Source of the DNA: Candidatus Bipolaricaulota bacterium
GTDB lineage: Bacteria; Bipolaricaulota; Bipolaricaulia; Bipolaricaulales; Bipolaricaulaceae
NCBI GenBank assembly: GCA_014361055.1
Contig: JACIWI010000112.1
Span: 1 to 47,596, forward strand
DNA length: 47,596 nucleotides
Direction: 5' to 3'
Positions 8,241 to 15,698 of the stretch are shown in pieces. Every line of letters starts with the position of its first letter. The first letter of the stretch is position 1. Under the pieces are notes generated by a model, which saw only the letters and a program-made list of their open reading frames with translations, was not told where the DNA came from and ran no database searches. A program made the position numbers and the translations under genes.

Positions 8241-8888
8241 ATGCATGGCACAACTGTGTTGAGATCGGTTATCATGAAAAAGAGCGTCATTGGAATCATT
8301 CGTGCCAACCAGTCTGGTGAACTCTTTAACGTTGCCCAGGCCCTACACGAAGGCGGGCTCTCCTGTATTGAGATCACGATGACCACACCAGGGGCCCTGC
8401 GGGCGATCGAGGAGGCGGTGGGCAAGATCGATGGCGTCATCATGGGTGCTGGAACCGTCCTCGATGCTCCCACCGCCCGCCAGGCCATCCTCGCCGGGGC
8501 CCAGTTCCTCGTCACCCCCACGGTGAAGCTCGACGTCCTGGAGATGGCTCACCGGTACGGGGTTCCCGCCATCATCGGGGCCATGACCCCCACCGAGATC
8601 CTCACCGCGTGGGAAGCAGGTGCGGACATGGTCAAGGTGTTCCCAGCCTCCACGCTCGGCCCCAAGTACCTGCAAGAGGTGCACGGTCCGCTCCCCCAAA
8701 TCCCCCTCGTGCCCACCGGAGGGATCACCGCCGACAACGCGGGCGAGTTCATCCGCGCCGGGGCAGCCGCCGTCTGCGCCGGCTCCTGGCTTGTCGACAA
8801 GCAAGCCGTGGCCGAAGGCCACTACGAGGTCCTCACCGAGCGGGCCCGGCGGCTGGTGGAAGCCGTACGCAAGGCGCGTAATCCGTGA
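8241..8888 (+). CDS. eda: KDPG/KHG aldolase
   Basis: This 215-residue class I aldolase splits 2-keto-3-deoxy-6-phosphogluconate into pyruvate and glyceraldehyde 3-phosphate; relatives also cleave 4-hydroxy-2-oxoglutarate. The Schiff-base lysine is K132 in MVKVFPAS, the catalytic glutamate is E44 in IEITMTTPGAL, and the phosphate-binding loop PLVPTGGI follows. The ATG at 8241 is placed by TAAGGAGG; a second in-frame ATG at 8274 fits the family's usual N-terminus better, so the first 11 residues may be extra. With the KDG kinase at 10180 it forms the lower half of a semi-phosphorylative Entner-Doudoroff route. Confidence 0.92.
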   Translation: MHGTTVLRSVIMKKSVIGIIRANQSGELFNVAQALHEGGLSCIEITMTTPGALRAIEEAVGKIDGVIMGAGTVLDAPTARQAILAGAQFLVTPTVKLDVLEMAHRYGVPAIIGAMTPTEILTAWEAGADMVKVFPASTLGPKYLQEVHGPLPQIPLVPTGGITADNAGEFIRAGAAAVCAGSWLVDKQAVAEGHYEVLTERARRLVEAVRKARNP

Positions 8889-8915
8889 TCCGTGATAGGT
8901 GATCGGTGAGGCGTT
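8876..8915. repeat. Short degenerate tandem repeat (GTGATCC type)
   Basis: The end of the aldolase gene and the spacer hold GTAATCC, GTGATCC, GTGATAG and GTGATCG in tandem 7-8 base steps. The stop codon of the aldolase lies inside the array. The same words occur in reverse orientation at 35029-35058 before tsaD. Confidence 0.5.
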
Positions 8916-9003
8916 AGAGATACCAAGAGAAGGGGTCCTCACAAACCCTAAAGCTAGGTACAATGGCTTGGGAAGACATGAGGGAACGGGGCGGATTCGA
9001 GAC

Positions 9004-9393
9004 ATGCAGGCCCTAATTGAAGTGTTTAGGCGATATCCGCAGGTTCGGGCGGTGTACGTGTTCGGCTCGCAGGCTTCGGGAAAGGCTGGCCGCGGAAGCG
9101 ATTTAGACTTGGCCATTGTCCTCGCAGATCCTTTCCTAAAGGAGAAGAAGCTCGACATCCTCACCGAACTTGCCCGAATGGGCTACTGCGATGTTGATCT
9201 CGTTTTCTTGGACGAGGACGACCTGGTCCTTGCCTACGAGGCGGTCCGGCAGAACCGGCTCATCTACGCAGGGCCCGGCTTCGATCGGGGAGCTACCTAT
9301 TCCCGGATCGTCCGCAAGTACTTGGATTTCGAACCCTACCTGCGAGTCCAGCGCGAAGCGTACAAGAGGAGGATCATCGGTGCTCAGGCCTGA
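9004..9393 (+). CDS. Minimal nucleotidyltransferase (MntA-type antitoxin)
   Basis: This 129-residue protein has the polymerase-beta-type nucleotidyltransferase fold. The signature GSQASGKAGRGSDLDLAIV (about residues 21-39) gives the GS motif and the paired DxD metal ligands; a third acidic residue lies in DVDLVFLDE. Such MNT proteins act as antitoxins of HepT (HEPN) toxins by AMPylating them. The start at ATG 9004 removes an upstream extension made from repeat sequence. Its normal partner is reduced to an 18-codon stump at 9380. Without a toxin it may be a relic or may act on another HEPN protein. Confidence 0.82.
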   Translation: MQALIEVFRRYPQVRAVYVFGSQASGKAGRGSDLDLAIVLADPFLKEKKLDILTELARMGYCDVDLVFLDEDDLVLAYEAVRQNRLIYAGPGFDRGATYSRIVRKYLDFEPYLRVQREAYKRRIIGAQA

Positions 9394-9436
9394 GGTGATC
9401 CGCCGGGGGATATACAGTGTTATGCTGGGCTTATAG
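9380..9436 (+). pseudogene. HepT (HEPN toxin) N-terminal stump
   Basis: A GTG at 9380, overlapping the end of the MNT gene as hepT genes usually do, reads VLRPEVIRRGIYSVMLGL and stops at 9434-9436. The opening LRPEVIRR matches the typical N-terminus of HepT proteins; everything after that, including the RX4-6H active site, is absent. A deletion of about 110-130 codons explains it. Confidence 0.5.
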
Positions 9437-9460
9437 GTGAGGTCGAGGAGGTGGGAGAGG

Positions 9461-9778
9461 ATGGCCGTTGAGACGAAGTATCCACACGTGGTCCTCGATG
9501 AACATGGTGTCCCCATGGTAGAGGGCACTACCCTCAAGGTCGTGGAGCTGGTAGCTGAGAAGCTGGCTTACGGCTGGAGTCCCGAGGAGGTTCACTTCCA
9601 GCATCCGGATTTGACGCTCGGGCAGATCCACGCCGCGTTGGCATATTACTGGGACCACGCCGAAGAGCTGAATCGAGACATCGCCGAGAGGATGCGGAGG
9701 GTGGAAGAACTTCGCCGCGCTGCTCAACGCGAGCTATCGCCTCTGCTTTCCAAGCTCAAGGCCCAGAGACTTCTTTAG
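9461..9778 (+). CDS. DUF433-type antitoxin-like protein
   Basis: This 105-residue protein resembles the DUF433 family, small winged-helix proteins paired with PIN-like toxins. The core motif GTTLKVVELVAEKLAYGWSP followed by LTLGQIHAALAYYWDH (about residues 20-64) is characteristic. The tail is a charged helix, probably the part that binds the partner. ATG 9461 follows a GGAGGTGGGAGAGG purine tract. The DUF5615 gene starts 3 bases after its stop, so the two are translated together. It may autoregulate the pair through its helix-turn-helix; no operator is evident. Confidence 0.75.
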   Translation: MAVETKYPHVVLDEHGVPMVEGTTLKVVELVAEKLAYGWSPEEVHFQHPDLTLGQIHAALAYYWDHAEELNRDIAERMRRVEELRRAAQRELSPLLSKLKAQRLL

Positions 9779-9781
9779 CCG

Positions 9782-10126
9782 GTGATCGCTTTCTACCTGG
9801 ATGCCCATGTTCCCCGGGCGATTGCCCTGGGGCTGCGCATGCGAAGGATAGACGTGTTAACCGCGCAAGAGGACGGAGCGGCTATGTTCTCTGATGTAGA
9901 GCTTTTGGATCGCGCGACCCATCTGGGCCGAGTCCTCTTCACCTTCGACGACGACCTCCTAGCGGAGGCGGCGAAGAGACAGCGTTTGGGGCAGCACTTT
10001 AGCGGTGTCGTTTACGCTCACCCTTTGCGGGGCACCATTGGGCAATGTGTTCACGATCTTGAGCTCGTGGCAAAAGCCGGTGAGCCTGAGGATTTGAGAA
10101 ACCAAGTTTTGTTCCTACCCCTTTGA
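9782..10126 (+). CDS. DUF5615 PIN-like protein, putative toxin
   Basis: This 114-residue protein starts with GTG and opens with FYLDAHVPRAIALGLR, the first acidic motif of the DUF5615 (Mut7-C/PIN-like) family. It continues with the central FTFDDDLLAEA stretch carrying further acidic residues. These proteins are predicted Mg-dependent RNases. The pair with DUF433 upstream is a common toxin-antitoxin arrangement. Activity has to be inferred from the family. The acidic residues all look intact, unlike the neighbouring HepT remnant. Confidence 0.75.
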   Translation: MIAFYLDAHVPRAIALGLRMRRIDVLTAQEDGAAMFSDVELLDRATHLGRVLFTFDDDLLAEAAKRQRLGQHFSGVVYAHPLRGTIGQCVHDLELVAKAGEPEDLRNQVLFLPL

Positions 10127-10179
10127 CCAGCGCTGGGAGCAGGTTAGGGAAAATTGGTGAAAGAGAGGAGGGCCTGAAA

Positions 10180-11166
10180 ATGCGGTACGACCTGGTGACG
10201 TTTGGGGAAACGATGATTCGGCTTTCGCCGCCCAGCTTCCGGCGGCTGGAGCAGACGGACATCCTTGAGGTGAACGTGGGGGGCGCTGAGCTCAATGTGG
10301 CCGTGACCGCCCAACGGCTCGGGCTCAAGACCGCCTACATCACCCGCCTCACGCAAAATGCGCTTGGGCGGATGATCGCGAATAAGGCCCGCGAGCACGG
10401 GGTGGACACGTCCCACATCGTGTGGACCGACGCGGACCGGGTGGGCCTCTATTTCGTGGAGTTCGGGGCCAGCCCCCGCGCCAGTTCCGTCCTCTACGAT
10501 CGACGCGACTCAGCGATGGCCCGCATTCGCCCCGGGGAAGTGGACTGGGACAGGGTGTTCCAAGATGCGCGGGCGTTCCACACGTCCGGGATCACCCCCG
10601 CCCTCTCCCCCACCGCCGCCGAGGCCACGCAGGAAGCGGTGCGGAAGGCCAAGGAAGCCGGCCTCCTCGTGTCGGTCGACCTCAACTACCGGGCCCGCCT
10701 GTGGCGGGAGGAGGAGGCGCGGCGGGTGATGACGGACCTCGTCCGTCAGGCGGACATCCTCATCACCACCGAGGAGGACACGGAACGGGTATTCGGGATC
10801 AAAGAGCCCTCCTACGATAAGGTGGCGGAGCGCCTGAGCCGGGAGTTCGACCTCGCCGCGGTGGCGATCACCGTACGGGAGACGCCGTCGGTGTGGCGGA
10901 ACACGTGGACGGCCATCGCCTATGCCAAAGGGAAGCTCATCCGGGGGCCCGTCTACGACATCGAGATCGTAGACCGCGTGGGGGCAGGGGATGCGTTCGC
11001 CGGTGGGTTCCTGTTCGGGTACCTCACCGACGGCCCGGAGGCCGGGGTGCGGTACGGGGTGGCGGCGTCCACCCTCAAGCAGACGAACCCTGGGGACCTC
11101 CTGTGGGCGAGCCAGGAGGAAGTCGAACGGCTTCTTAAGGGCGGCGGTCTGCGCATCGTGCGCTAG
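10180..11166 (+). CDS. kdgK: PfkB-family 2-keto-3-deoxygluconate kinase
   Basis: This 328-residue ribokinase-fold sugar kinase phosphorylates KDG to KDPG with ATP. The N-terminal substrate region is DLVTFGETMIRLSP...VNVGGAELNVA. The conserved C-terminal PfkB signature holds the anion hole and catalytic base in VDRVGAGDAFAGGF (catalytic D271). The KDG-kinase subgroup is suggested by the GETM(I/V)RLSP opening and by the KDPG aldolase 1.3 kb upstream. ATG 10180 was taken because AGAGAGGAGGG precedes it by 7 bases. A fructokinase or other PfkB specificity is possible but less likely. Confidence 0.87.
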   Translation: MRYDLVTFGETMIRLSPPSFRRLEQTDILEVNVGGAELNVAVTAQRLGLKTAYITRLTQNALGRMIANKAREHGVDTSHIVWTDADRVGLYFVEFGASPRASSVLYDRRDSAMARIRPGEVDWDRVFQDARAFHTSGITPALSPTAAEATQEAVRKAKEAGLLVSVDLNYRARLWREEEARRVMTDLVRQADILITTEEDTERVFGIKEPSYDKVAERLSREFDLAAVAITVRETPSVWRNTWTAIAYAKGKLIRGPVYDIEIVDRVGAGDAFAGGFLFGYLTDGPEAGVRYGVAASTLKQTNPGDLLWASQEEVERLLKGGGLRIVR

Positions 11167-11194
11167 CTCCGCGAACGTCCCCGCGGTCGACGGG

Positions 11195-11200
11195 TATCAT
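11195..11200 (+). promoter_or_regulatory. -10 element, leaderless start of ROK gene
   Basis: TATCAT lies 9 bases before the ATG at 11210, with no Shine-Dalgarno sequence in between. The expected transcription start, about 7 bases after the hexamer, falls within a few bases of the start codon. No convincing -35 was seen. Confidence 0.45.
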
Positions 11201-11209
11201 CTCCTTCTC

Positions 11210-12094
11210 ATGGAAGGGACCGTTGGGGTGGATATTGGAGGTACGCGGACCCGGGTGGGGGCGGTGGCCAGGGGGAGGATCCTCGCCCGCCGGGCGTTCC
11301 CCACCCAGGGAATTGCCGAGGTCAAGGACGCGATCCGCGCGGTGATGGCGGAAGTAGGGTGGGCCCGGCCGGGGGCGATTGGGGTGGGAGCCCCTGCCCC
11401 GATGGACATGCGGGGCGGCAAGATCCTGGGGTGCCCGAACCTCCCTCACTGGAACGGGGTGGAGGTGACGCGGGAGCTCGGGGATGCGTTTGCCTGCCCC
11501 GTCTACCTCGCTAACGACGCCACCTCCGCCGCCATCGGCGAGCTCGTGTTCGGCCACCGTGCCCACGATTTCGTGTACATCACATGGTCCACCGGGATCG
11601 GCGGTGGGGTCGTGTCGGGAGGGCGGGTGGCCTGGGGGGCCACCGGACAGGCTGGCGAGGTAGGGCATATGGTGCTCGATCCCGACGGCCCCCCGTGCCG
11701 GTGCGGAAAGCGTGGGTGCCTGGAGGCGATCGCCGCGGGGGTGGGGATCGCCCGGGCCGCTCGGGAGAGGCTCGGGGAGAGGCTCTCCGCTCGGGAGGTG
11801 GTGGACCGGGCCCGTCGCGGGGATGCGGGGGCCTTGGCCATCGTGGATGAGGCCTGCCGGGCGATGAGCCAGGGGATCGCCATCCTGTGGGAGGTGCTGG
11901 AACCCGAGTTGATCGTGCTCGGTGGGGGCCTCACCGGGTCGTGGGACTTCCTCGGCCCCAAGGTCCTCGCCGCGGCCCACGGGCTCGCCCGGACCCCCGT
12001 CCGGGTGGAGCTGACCCCGCTTGGGGACGACGTGGGCCTCCTCGGCGCCGCCGCCCTCCCCGATCACTTCCCCGAGGAGTGGCGTTCCGGTTAG
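11210..12094 (+). CDS. ROK family sugar kinase (glucokinase-like)
   Basis: This 294-residue cytoplasmic kinase probably phosphorylates glucose or a related hexose. The ATP site is VGVDIGGTRTRVGAV (D8, G10, G11); the sugar-binding and catalytic segment is YLANDATSAAIGEL; the ROK zinc motif CRCGKRGCLE gives ligands C163, C165 and C170; and ITWSTGIGGG is present. It has no N-terminal helix-turn-helix, so it is not a ROK repressor. The gene lies 43 bases after the KDG kinase but appears to have its own leaderless promoter. It is the last gene of the sugar module. Glucose, mannose, N-acetylmannosamine and others are possible substrates. Confidence 0.88.
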   Translation: MEGTVGVDIGGTRTRVGAVARGRILARRAFPTQGIAEVKDAIRAVMAEVGWARPGAIGVGAPAPMDMRGGKILGCPNLPHWNGVEVTRELGDAFACPVYLANDATSAAIGELVFGHRAHDFVYITWSTGIGGGVVSGGRVAWGATGQAGEVGHMVLDPDGPPCRCGKRGCLEAIAAGVGIARAARERLGERLSAREVVDRARRGDAGALAIVDEACRAMSQGIAILWEVLEPELIVLGGGLTGSWDFLGPKVLAAAHGLARTPVRVELTPLGDDVGLLGAAALPDHFPEEWRSG

Positions 12095-12146
12095 CAGCCT
12101 GTACGGCTATCGCCACCCATGGGGGCCCCAGGCTTTTCCCTGGACG

Positions 12147-12962
12147 TTACTCCCCCAGCACCAGCTTGACCTCCACCGTGGTCTTTTCCCAGCCCGCTTG
12201 GGAGAAGGTCGCGGTGACCGAGGCTCGCCAATCCCCCGCGCTGGCAGCAACGCTGACGCTCCCCGACCACTTCCCCAGGGCGCGCACCGTCAGCCGGCCC
12301 TGAATGCGCAGGGATTCCTCGCCCATGCCCACGGCGATCGACTGCAACGCAACAGGGAATAGGGAGAGGTAGCTCATGGCGGACAGGATCCCATCCTCGC
12401 AGCCCAGCTCCAAGCTCGCTGCGGTGGAGGAAATGGCCACGGTGGCCCAGCTCGTGCCACTCAGGCCGAACTGGAGCTCGCCCCGAGGGAGGTCACCCGG
12501 CCAAGTGGTACTGAGGTTCGCCTCGAACCAGAAAGGAACGCGATCGATTCGGGCGGAGGCCCAGGCGGCGGCGGTGGGAAACCGCACGCCGAGCACATCG
12601 ATCCAGGCCATCTTCGTCCCGGCCACGCTGGAGAGTGTTCCGAACTCGGCATCGGTCGCTCCCTTCCAGCCGGCGGTGACCGCCAGGTCCAACCGGCCGG
12701 TGGGGAGGAGGATCGTCTCCGCGTTCAGGGACCATCCGTCCCATGTGGAGCCAGCACCGAGCGCAATCCGACGAGGGCGCAACGGGAGGAGGCCCATCTC
12801 CGCTCGTCCGGACAGGGTCAACCCCCCAACCTCGCTGGACAGGGAGAGCCATCCGATCCCGGTGGACACGCTTTCGCCGGTTTCGAATCGGGTCCCGATC
12901 TCTCCGGCTAACGCCAGCCCGGCTCCGACGGCAAGCGCTACCAGGAGCCATTTCCCGTTCAT
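12147..12962 (-). CDS. Secreted beta-rich protein of unknown function
   Basis: This 271-residue protein has a clear Sec signal peptide (MNGKWLLVALAVGAGLALAG). The rest alternates polar and hydrophobic residues with many short strands (for example GRLTVRALGKWSGSVSVAAS) and no cysteine motif, heme site or recognised enzyme motif. It ends VEVKLVLGE. The pattern would suit an outer-membrane or surface beta structure. Its ATG overlaps the TGA of trmB, so it is translated with that gene. I recognise no family. Confidence 0.7.
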   Translation of the reverse strand: MNGKWLLVALAVGAGLALAGEIGTRFETGESVSTGIGWLSLSSEVGGLTLSGRAEMGLLPLRPRRIALGAGSTWDGWSLNAETILLPTGRLDLAVTAGWKGATDAEFGTLSSVAGTKMAWIDVLGVRFPTAAAWASARIDRVPFWFEANLSTTWPGDLPRGELQFGLSGTSWATVAISSTAASLELGCEDGILSAMSYLSLFPVALQSIAVGMGEESLRIQGRLTVRALGKWSGSVSVAASAGDWRASVTATFSQAGWEKTTVEVKLVLGE

Positions 12963-13897
12963 CTCCCCTCCAACGCGGCGGCCACCGCGGCCACCGACCG
13001 CTTCACCGCCGGGGTGCGGAACGGGACCGTGGCCCCGTCCAGCTTCACCATCGCCCCGGCTTGATCCGGCACCACCGCGAGGAAGTAGTGCTGCTGGAAG
13101 TCATCATCGGTGGCGAACGCCCGAAGGAGCGCGATTTTCCCGTCCGGGGCGAAGAACGCCTCCTTGACCGCAAACGCCCCTCCCGGCCAGGCCTCCCTGA
13201 GGCCCACCGCCCGCGCCACCGTTTCCGGCGTAACCGGTACCGCGATCCGCACGTGGGGCATCGTTCCCTCCGCGATCCGCTGTATAGCTCCCTTGACCTT
13301 TCGTTCGGCCACCACCTGCCAGATGGCCCGGCCCTGGCCGCGCCACTTGCGTTCATACCGCGTCCCCGGGCCCTCTTCCACCAAGGGTTGAGGGCCCGTC
13401 ACCCGAAATGGGTTTGCCTCGGCCAAGCACGCCGCGGCGTCCTCGGCATACCATAGCACGTCGGTGGTGAGGGTGAACAGCCCATCCGGGGCGAGGACCG
13501 CGGCCAGGGTCTGCCCGAATCCAGGTCCCACCAGCCGTCGTTCGGCATGGCGGGCCTTGGGCCAGGGACAGGGGAAGTGCACGTAAACACGGGCCACGCT
13601 TTCGTCGGGGAAAAGCTCCCGCAGGGCGAACTGGCCGTCCACCAGCGCCAGGCGGACATTCCCTGCGCCCCAGTGGGCCAACTTCCGTCCCGCCTTGGTG
13701 ATGCAGGTGAGGCTCGTTTCGAACCCGACCCAGTTCCAACCAGGGTGCTCCCGGGCGGCCCAGGAGAGGAACTCCCCGCTGCCGAACCCGATCTCGACCG
13801 CAAGCGGGGCCGAGCGGCCGAACACGGCGTCCCAGTCCGCGGGGAGCGCCTCCCACCGTTCCGGACGGACGAGGTACCTGTTGAGCTCGGAGCCCAT
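12959..13897 (-). CDS. trmB: tRNA (guanine-N7)-methyltransferase
   Basis: This 312-residue SAM-dependent enzyme makes m7G46 in tRNA. The Rossmann SAM site is AVEIGFGSGEFLSWAA (about residues 34-49). VHFPCPWPKARHAERR (about residues 106-121) is the TrmB catalytic signature with the conserved Pro-Lys-Arg-His run. LFTLTTDVLWY and the GPGTRYERKW stretch, which closes the usual core, follow. About 100 further residues form a C-terminal extension of the kind known from Thermotoga and Aquifex TrmB. The gene lacks a ribosome site and has TAAGCT 6 bases before the ATG. Confidence 0.9.
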   Translation of the reverse strand: MGSELNRYLVRPERWEALPADWDAVFGRSAPLAVEIGFGSGEFLSWAAREHPGWNWVGFETSLTCITKAGRKLAHWGAGNVRLALVDGQFALRELFPDESVARVYVHFPCPWPKARHAERRLVGPGFGQTLAAVLAPDGLFTLTTDVLWYAEDAAACLAEANPFRVTGPQPLVEEGPGTRYERKWRGQGRAIWQVVAERKVKGAIQRIAEGTMPHVRIAVPVTPETVARAVGLREAWPGGAFAVKEAFFAPDGKIALLRAFATDDDFQQHYFLAVVPDQAGAMVKLDGATVPFRTPAVKRSVAAVAAALEGR

Positions 13898-13903
13898 ACC
13901 CCG

Positions 13904-13909
13904 AGCTTA
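13904..13909 (-). promoter_or_regulatory. Candidate -10 element upstream of trmB
   Basis: On the minus strand TAAGCT ends 6 bases before the trmB ATG. A TTGCCC at 13930-13935 would leave a 20-base spacer, longer than ideal. No ribosome site is present, in line with a leaderless mRNA. Confidence 0.35.
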
Positions 13910-14039
13910 CCCGAGTCCGGTTGCGTGGAGGGCAAGCGGGCTCCCGTGGCCGGGTAAAATGGGGGTGTTCCGGTGAGGCAGCGCTCAAGGCGGCCCGGAG
14001 CGCACAGGTTGGGTTGCCGTACCGAAAGCAGGGGGGATC

Positions 14040-14837
14040 ATGGCCAAGGAGTGGGTCAAGGATCTGTTCATCGAGCACGCGGAGCTATTCCAGGTGTTCC
14101 TGGAGGAACGGTTCGCCAAGGCTGAGGAGGAGGTGCGGGGGCTCGCCCACCTGTTTGCAGCGCATGGGGTCGAGCCCGGGGCTACGGTGCTCGACCTTAA
14201 CTGTGGGATCGGTCGCCACAGCATCCATCTCGCGAAAGTCGGGTACAGGGTGGTTGGGGTGGACCTCTCCCCCCGCTACGTCGCCCGCGCCGTGGAGCTC
14301 GCCTCGGAGCACGGCGTTCAGGACCGGACGGAGTTCCTCGTCCTCGACGCTCGGGAGGTGGGGCGGGGGTTGAGCGAACGGCGGTTCGACGCGGTGATCA
14401 ACATGTTCACCTCGTTCGGCTACTACGACGAGGCCACCGACGAGGCGATCCTCCGGCAGTGCCTCGGGCTGGCCAATCCCGGCGGTTTGTTCGTGCTGGA
14501 GACAAGTTTTCGCGACTGGGTGGTGCGCCACTTCCAGCCATCGGGCGTGGCTCGGGTTCGCGACCTCCTGGTGATCGAGGAGCGCAAGCTCAACCTCGAG
14601 AATTCGCGGATGGAGAACGTGTGGACGTTCTTTGAGCGGCGGGGGAACAAATACGCGTTCAAGGCAGAATTTTCGCTCAACCTCCGCATGTACTGCTTGC
14701 ACGAGCTGATCGAGCTCTTTGCCCGGGCCGGGTGGAGGTACCGCACGGCGTACGGAAACTGGGAGCTCAAGGAGCCCGCGATCGACGCGTCGCGTCTCAT
14801 CTTCGTGGCCCAGAACGCTGGCCAGGAGCGTGTGTGA
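14040..14837 (+). CDS. SAM-dependent methyltransferase (class I)
   Basis: This 265-residue protein has a class I methyltransferase core: the SAM-binding motif ATVLDLNCGIGRHSIHLA (about residues 47-64), the acidic loop VVGVDLSPRYVARA, FDAVINMFTSFGYY for motif IV, and NPGGLFVLET for motif VI. The start follows CAGGGGGGATC. The C-terminal part, with RMENVWTFFERRG and a YCLHELIELFARAGW helix, matches ubiE-like small-molecule methyltransferases more than RNA enzymes. The substrate is unknown. It stands alone between the divergent trmB and the PK_C-like gene. Confidence 0.83.
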   Translation: MAKEWVKDLFIEHAELFQVFLEERFAKAEEEVRGLAHLFAAHGVEPGATVLDLNCGIGRHSIHLAKVGYRVVGVDLSPRYVARAVELASEHGVQDRTEFLVLDAREVGRGLSERRFDAVINMFTSFGYYDEATDEAILRQCLGLANPGGLFVLETSFRDWVVRHFQPSGVARVRDLLVIEERKLNLENSRMENVWTFFERRGNKYAFKAEFSLNLRMYCLHELIELFARAGWRYRTAYGNWELKEPAIDASRLIFVAQNAGQERV

Positions 14838-14855
14838 TGATCAGGCTATGCCCAG

Positions 14856-14897
14856 CCTCTCCTGTCACACCGGAGAGGGTGCGGGTGAGGGGGATCG
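14856..14897. repeat. Palindromic repeat, CCTCTCC/GGAGAGG family
   Basis: CCTCTCC (14856-14862) pairs with GGAGAGG (14872-14878), followed by GTGCGGGTGAGGGGG. Its reverse complement closely matches the element at 31806-31844. It lies just after the methyltransferase gene and could form a hairpin in its transcript. Confidence 0.6.
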
Positions 14898-14918
14898 TGA
14901 TGGGAAGGAGGCCCCGCT

Positions 14919-15617
14919 ATGCTCAAGGAGGAGCCGTTGGGTGATGCCAGCCCGAGCTTCTACTTCCGGTGCCGAGGCGAGGCCAACACGGAGAAGGTCC
15001 TGGAGCTGGCGCGGGAGCGGGCGCTTGCCCTGGGGATCGAGAAGATGGTCGTGGCCTCGGAGACCGGCCGCAGCGCCCTTGCGGCCCTGGCGGCGGTGAA
15101 GGACATCGGCATCAAGCTGATCGTGGTCACCCACTGGCCGGCTACCACCTGGGGCCCCAAAGGGGACATCCCCATCGGCCTTGGTCGACCCGAATACGCC
15201 CGTGTGAAACGGTTCCTGGAGGAGCACGGGGCGGCGGTGGTGCAAGGCACGCGGCCGCTTGCCGGGATCGACCGGGCCCTGGGGTGGGCGGCCCCGGTCC
15301 CGACCACCTGGGTGGATAAGACGCTCGAGCTGTTCGGCCCGGGGACGAAGATCGCGGTCGAGGCGGCGGTGATGGCTACCGATGCCGGGGCCGTGGCTGC
15401 GGGGGAAGAGGTGGTGTCCCTGGGCGGCACGTTCAAGGGGCTGGACACCGCGTTGGTGGTACGGACGAGCCACAGCGGAGACCTGTTTGCGCGGTTTGCG
15501 GTGCTCGAGCTTGTGGCCAAGCCGCGTGATCCGGGAAGGCACCTTCCGGAGTACGAGGACGCGGGGTGGAAGGGCGACCTCGACCCGTACTACCATCCGC
15601 CCAAGCTTGAAGGGTAA
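14919..15617 (+). CDS. Pyruvate kinase C-terminal-like (PK_C) protein
   Basis: This 232-residue stand-alone protein resembles the regulatory alpha/beta domain of pyruvate kinase, as in the archaeal AF0103-type proteins. Typical features are the N-terminal NTEKVLELARERALALGI, the VVASETGRSALAAL nucleotide- or phosphate-binding turn, and EAAVMATDAGAVAAGEEVVSLGG (about residues 147-169), followed by DTALVV. The catalytic TIM barrel of pyruvate kinase is absent, so it cannot be a pyruvate kinase itself. Its biochemical role is unknown; allosteric ligand sensing is one idea. The AAGGAGG before the ATG supports the start. Confidence 0.75.
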   Translation: MLKEEPLGDASPSFYFRCRGEANTEKVLELARERALALGIEKMVVASETGRSALAALAAVKDIGIKLIVVTHWPATTWGPKGDIPIGLGRPEYARVKRFLEEHGAAVVQGTRPLAGIDRALGWAAPVPTTWVDKTLELFGPGTKIAVEAAVMATDAGAVAAGEEVVSLGGTFKGLDTALVVRTSHSGDLFARFAVLELVAKPRDPGRHLPEYEDAGWKGDLDPYYHPPKLEG

Positions 15618-15637
15618 GGGCATGGCCTACCCAAGAT

Positions 15638-15666
15638 TTGTTTCCTTCGGCCGAGGTCCCGAAAAT
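15638..15666 (+). promoter_or_regulatory. Possible promoter of lipoprotein gene
   Basis: TTGTTT (15638-15643), 17 bases, then GAAAAT (15661-15666). It would start transcription about 25 bases before the lipoprotein ATG at 15699. The hexamers are only moderate matches. Confidence 0.35.
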
Positions 15667-15698
15667 GGCGAATCTCATTCATGTTTAGGGGGCAAGCG

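Noticed and set aside
9004-10126. Insertion sequence or integron cassette carrying the toxin-antitoxin genes
   Set aside because: No transposase, terminal inverted repeats, attC-like site or target duplication was seen around the block.
11210-12094. ROK-family transcriptional repressor
   Set aside because: The protein starts directly at the ATP-binding motif; the N-terminal winged helix of NagC/XylR-type repressors is missing.
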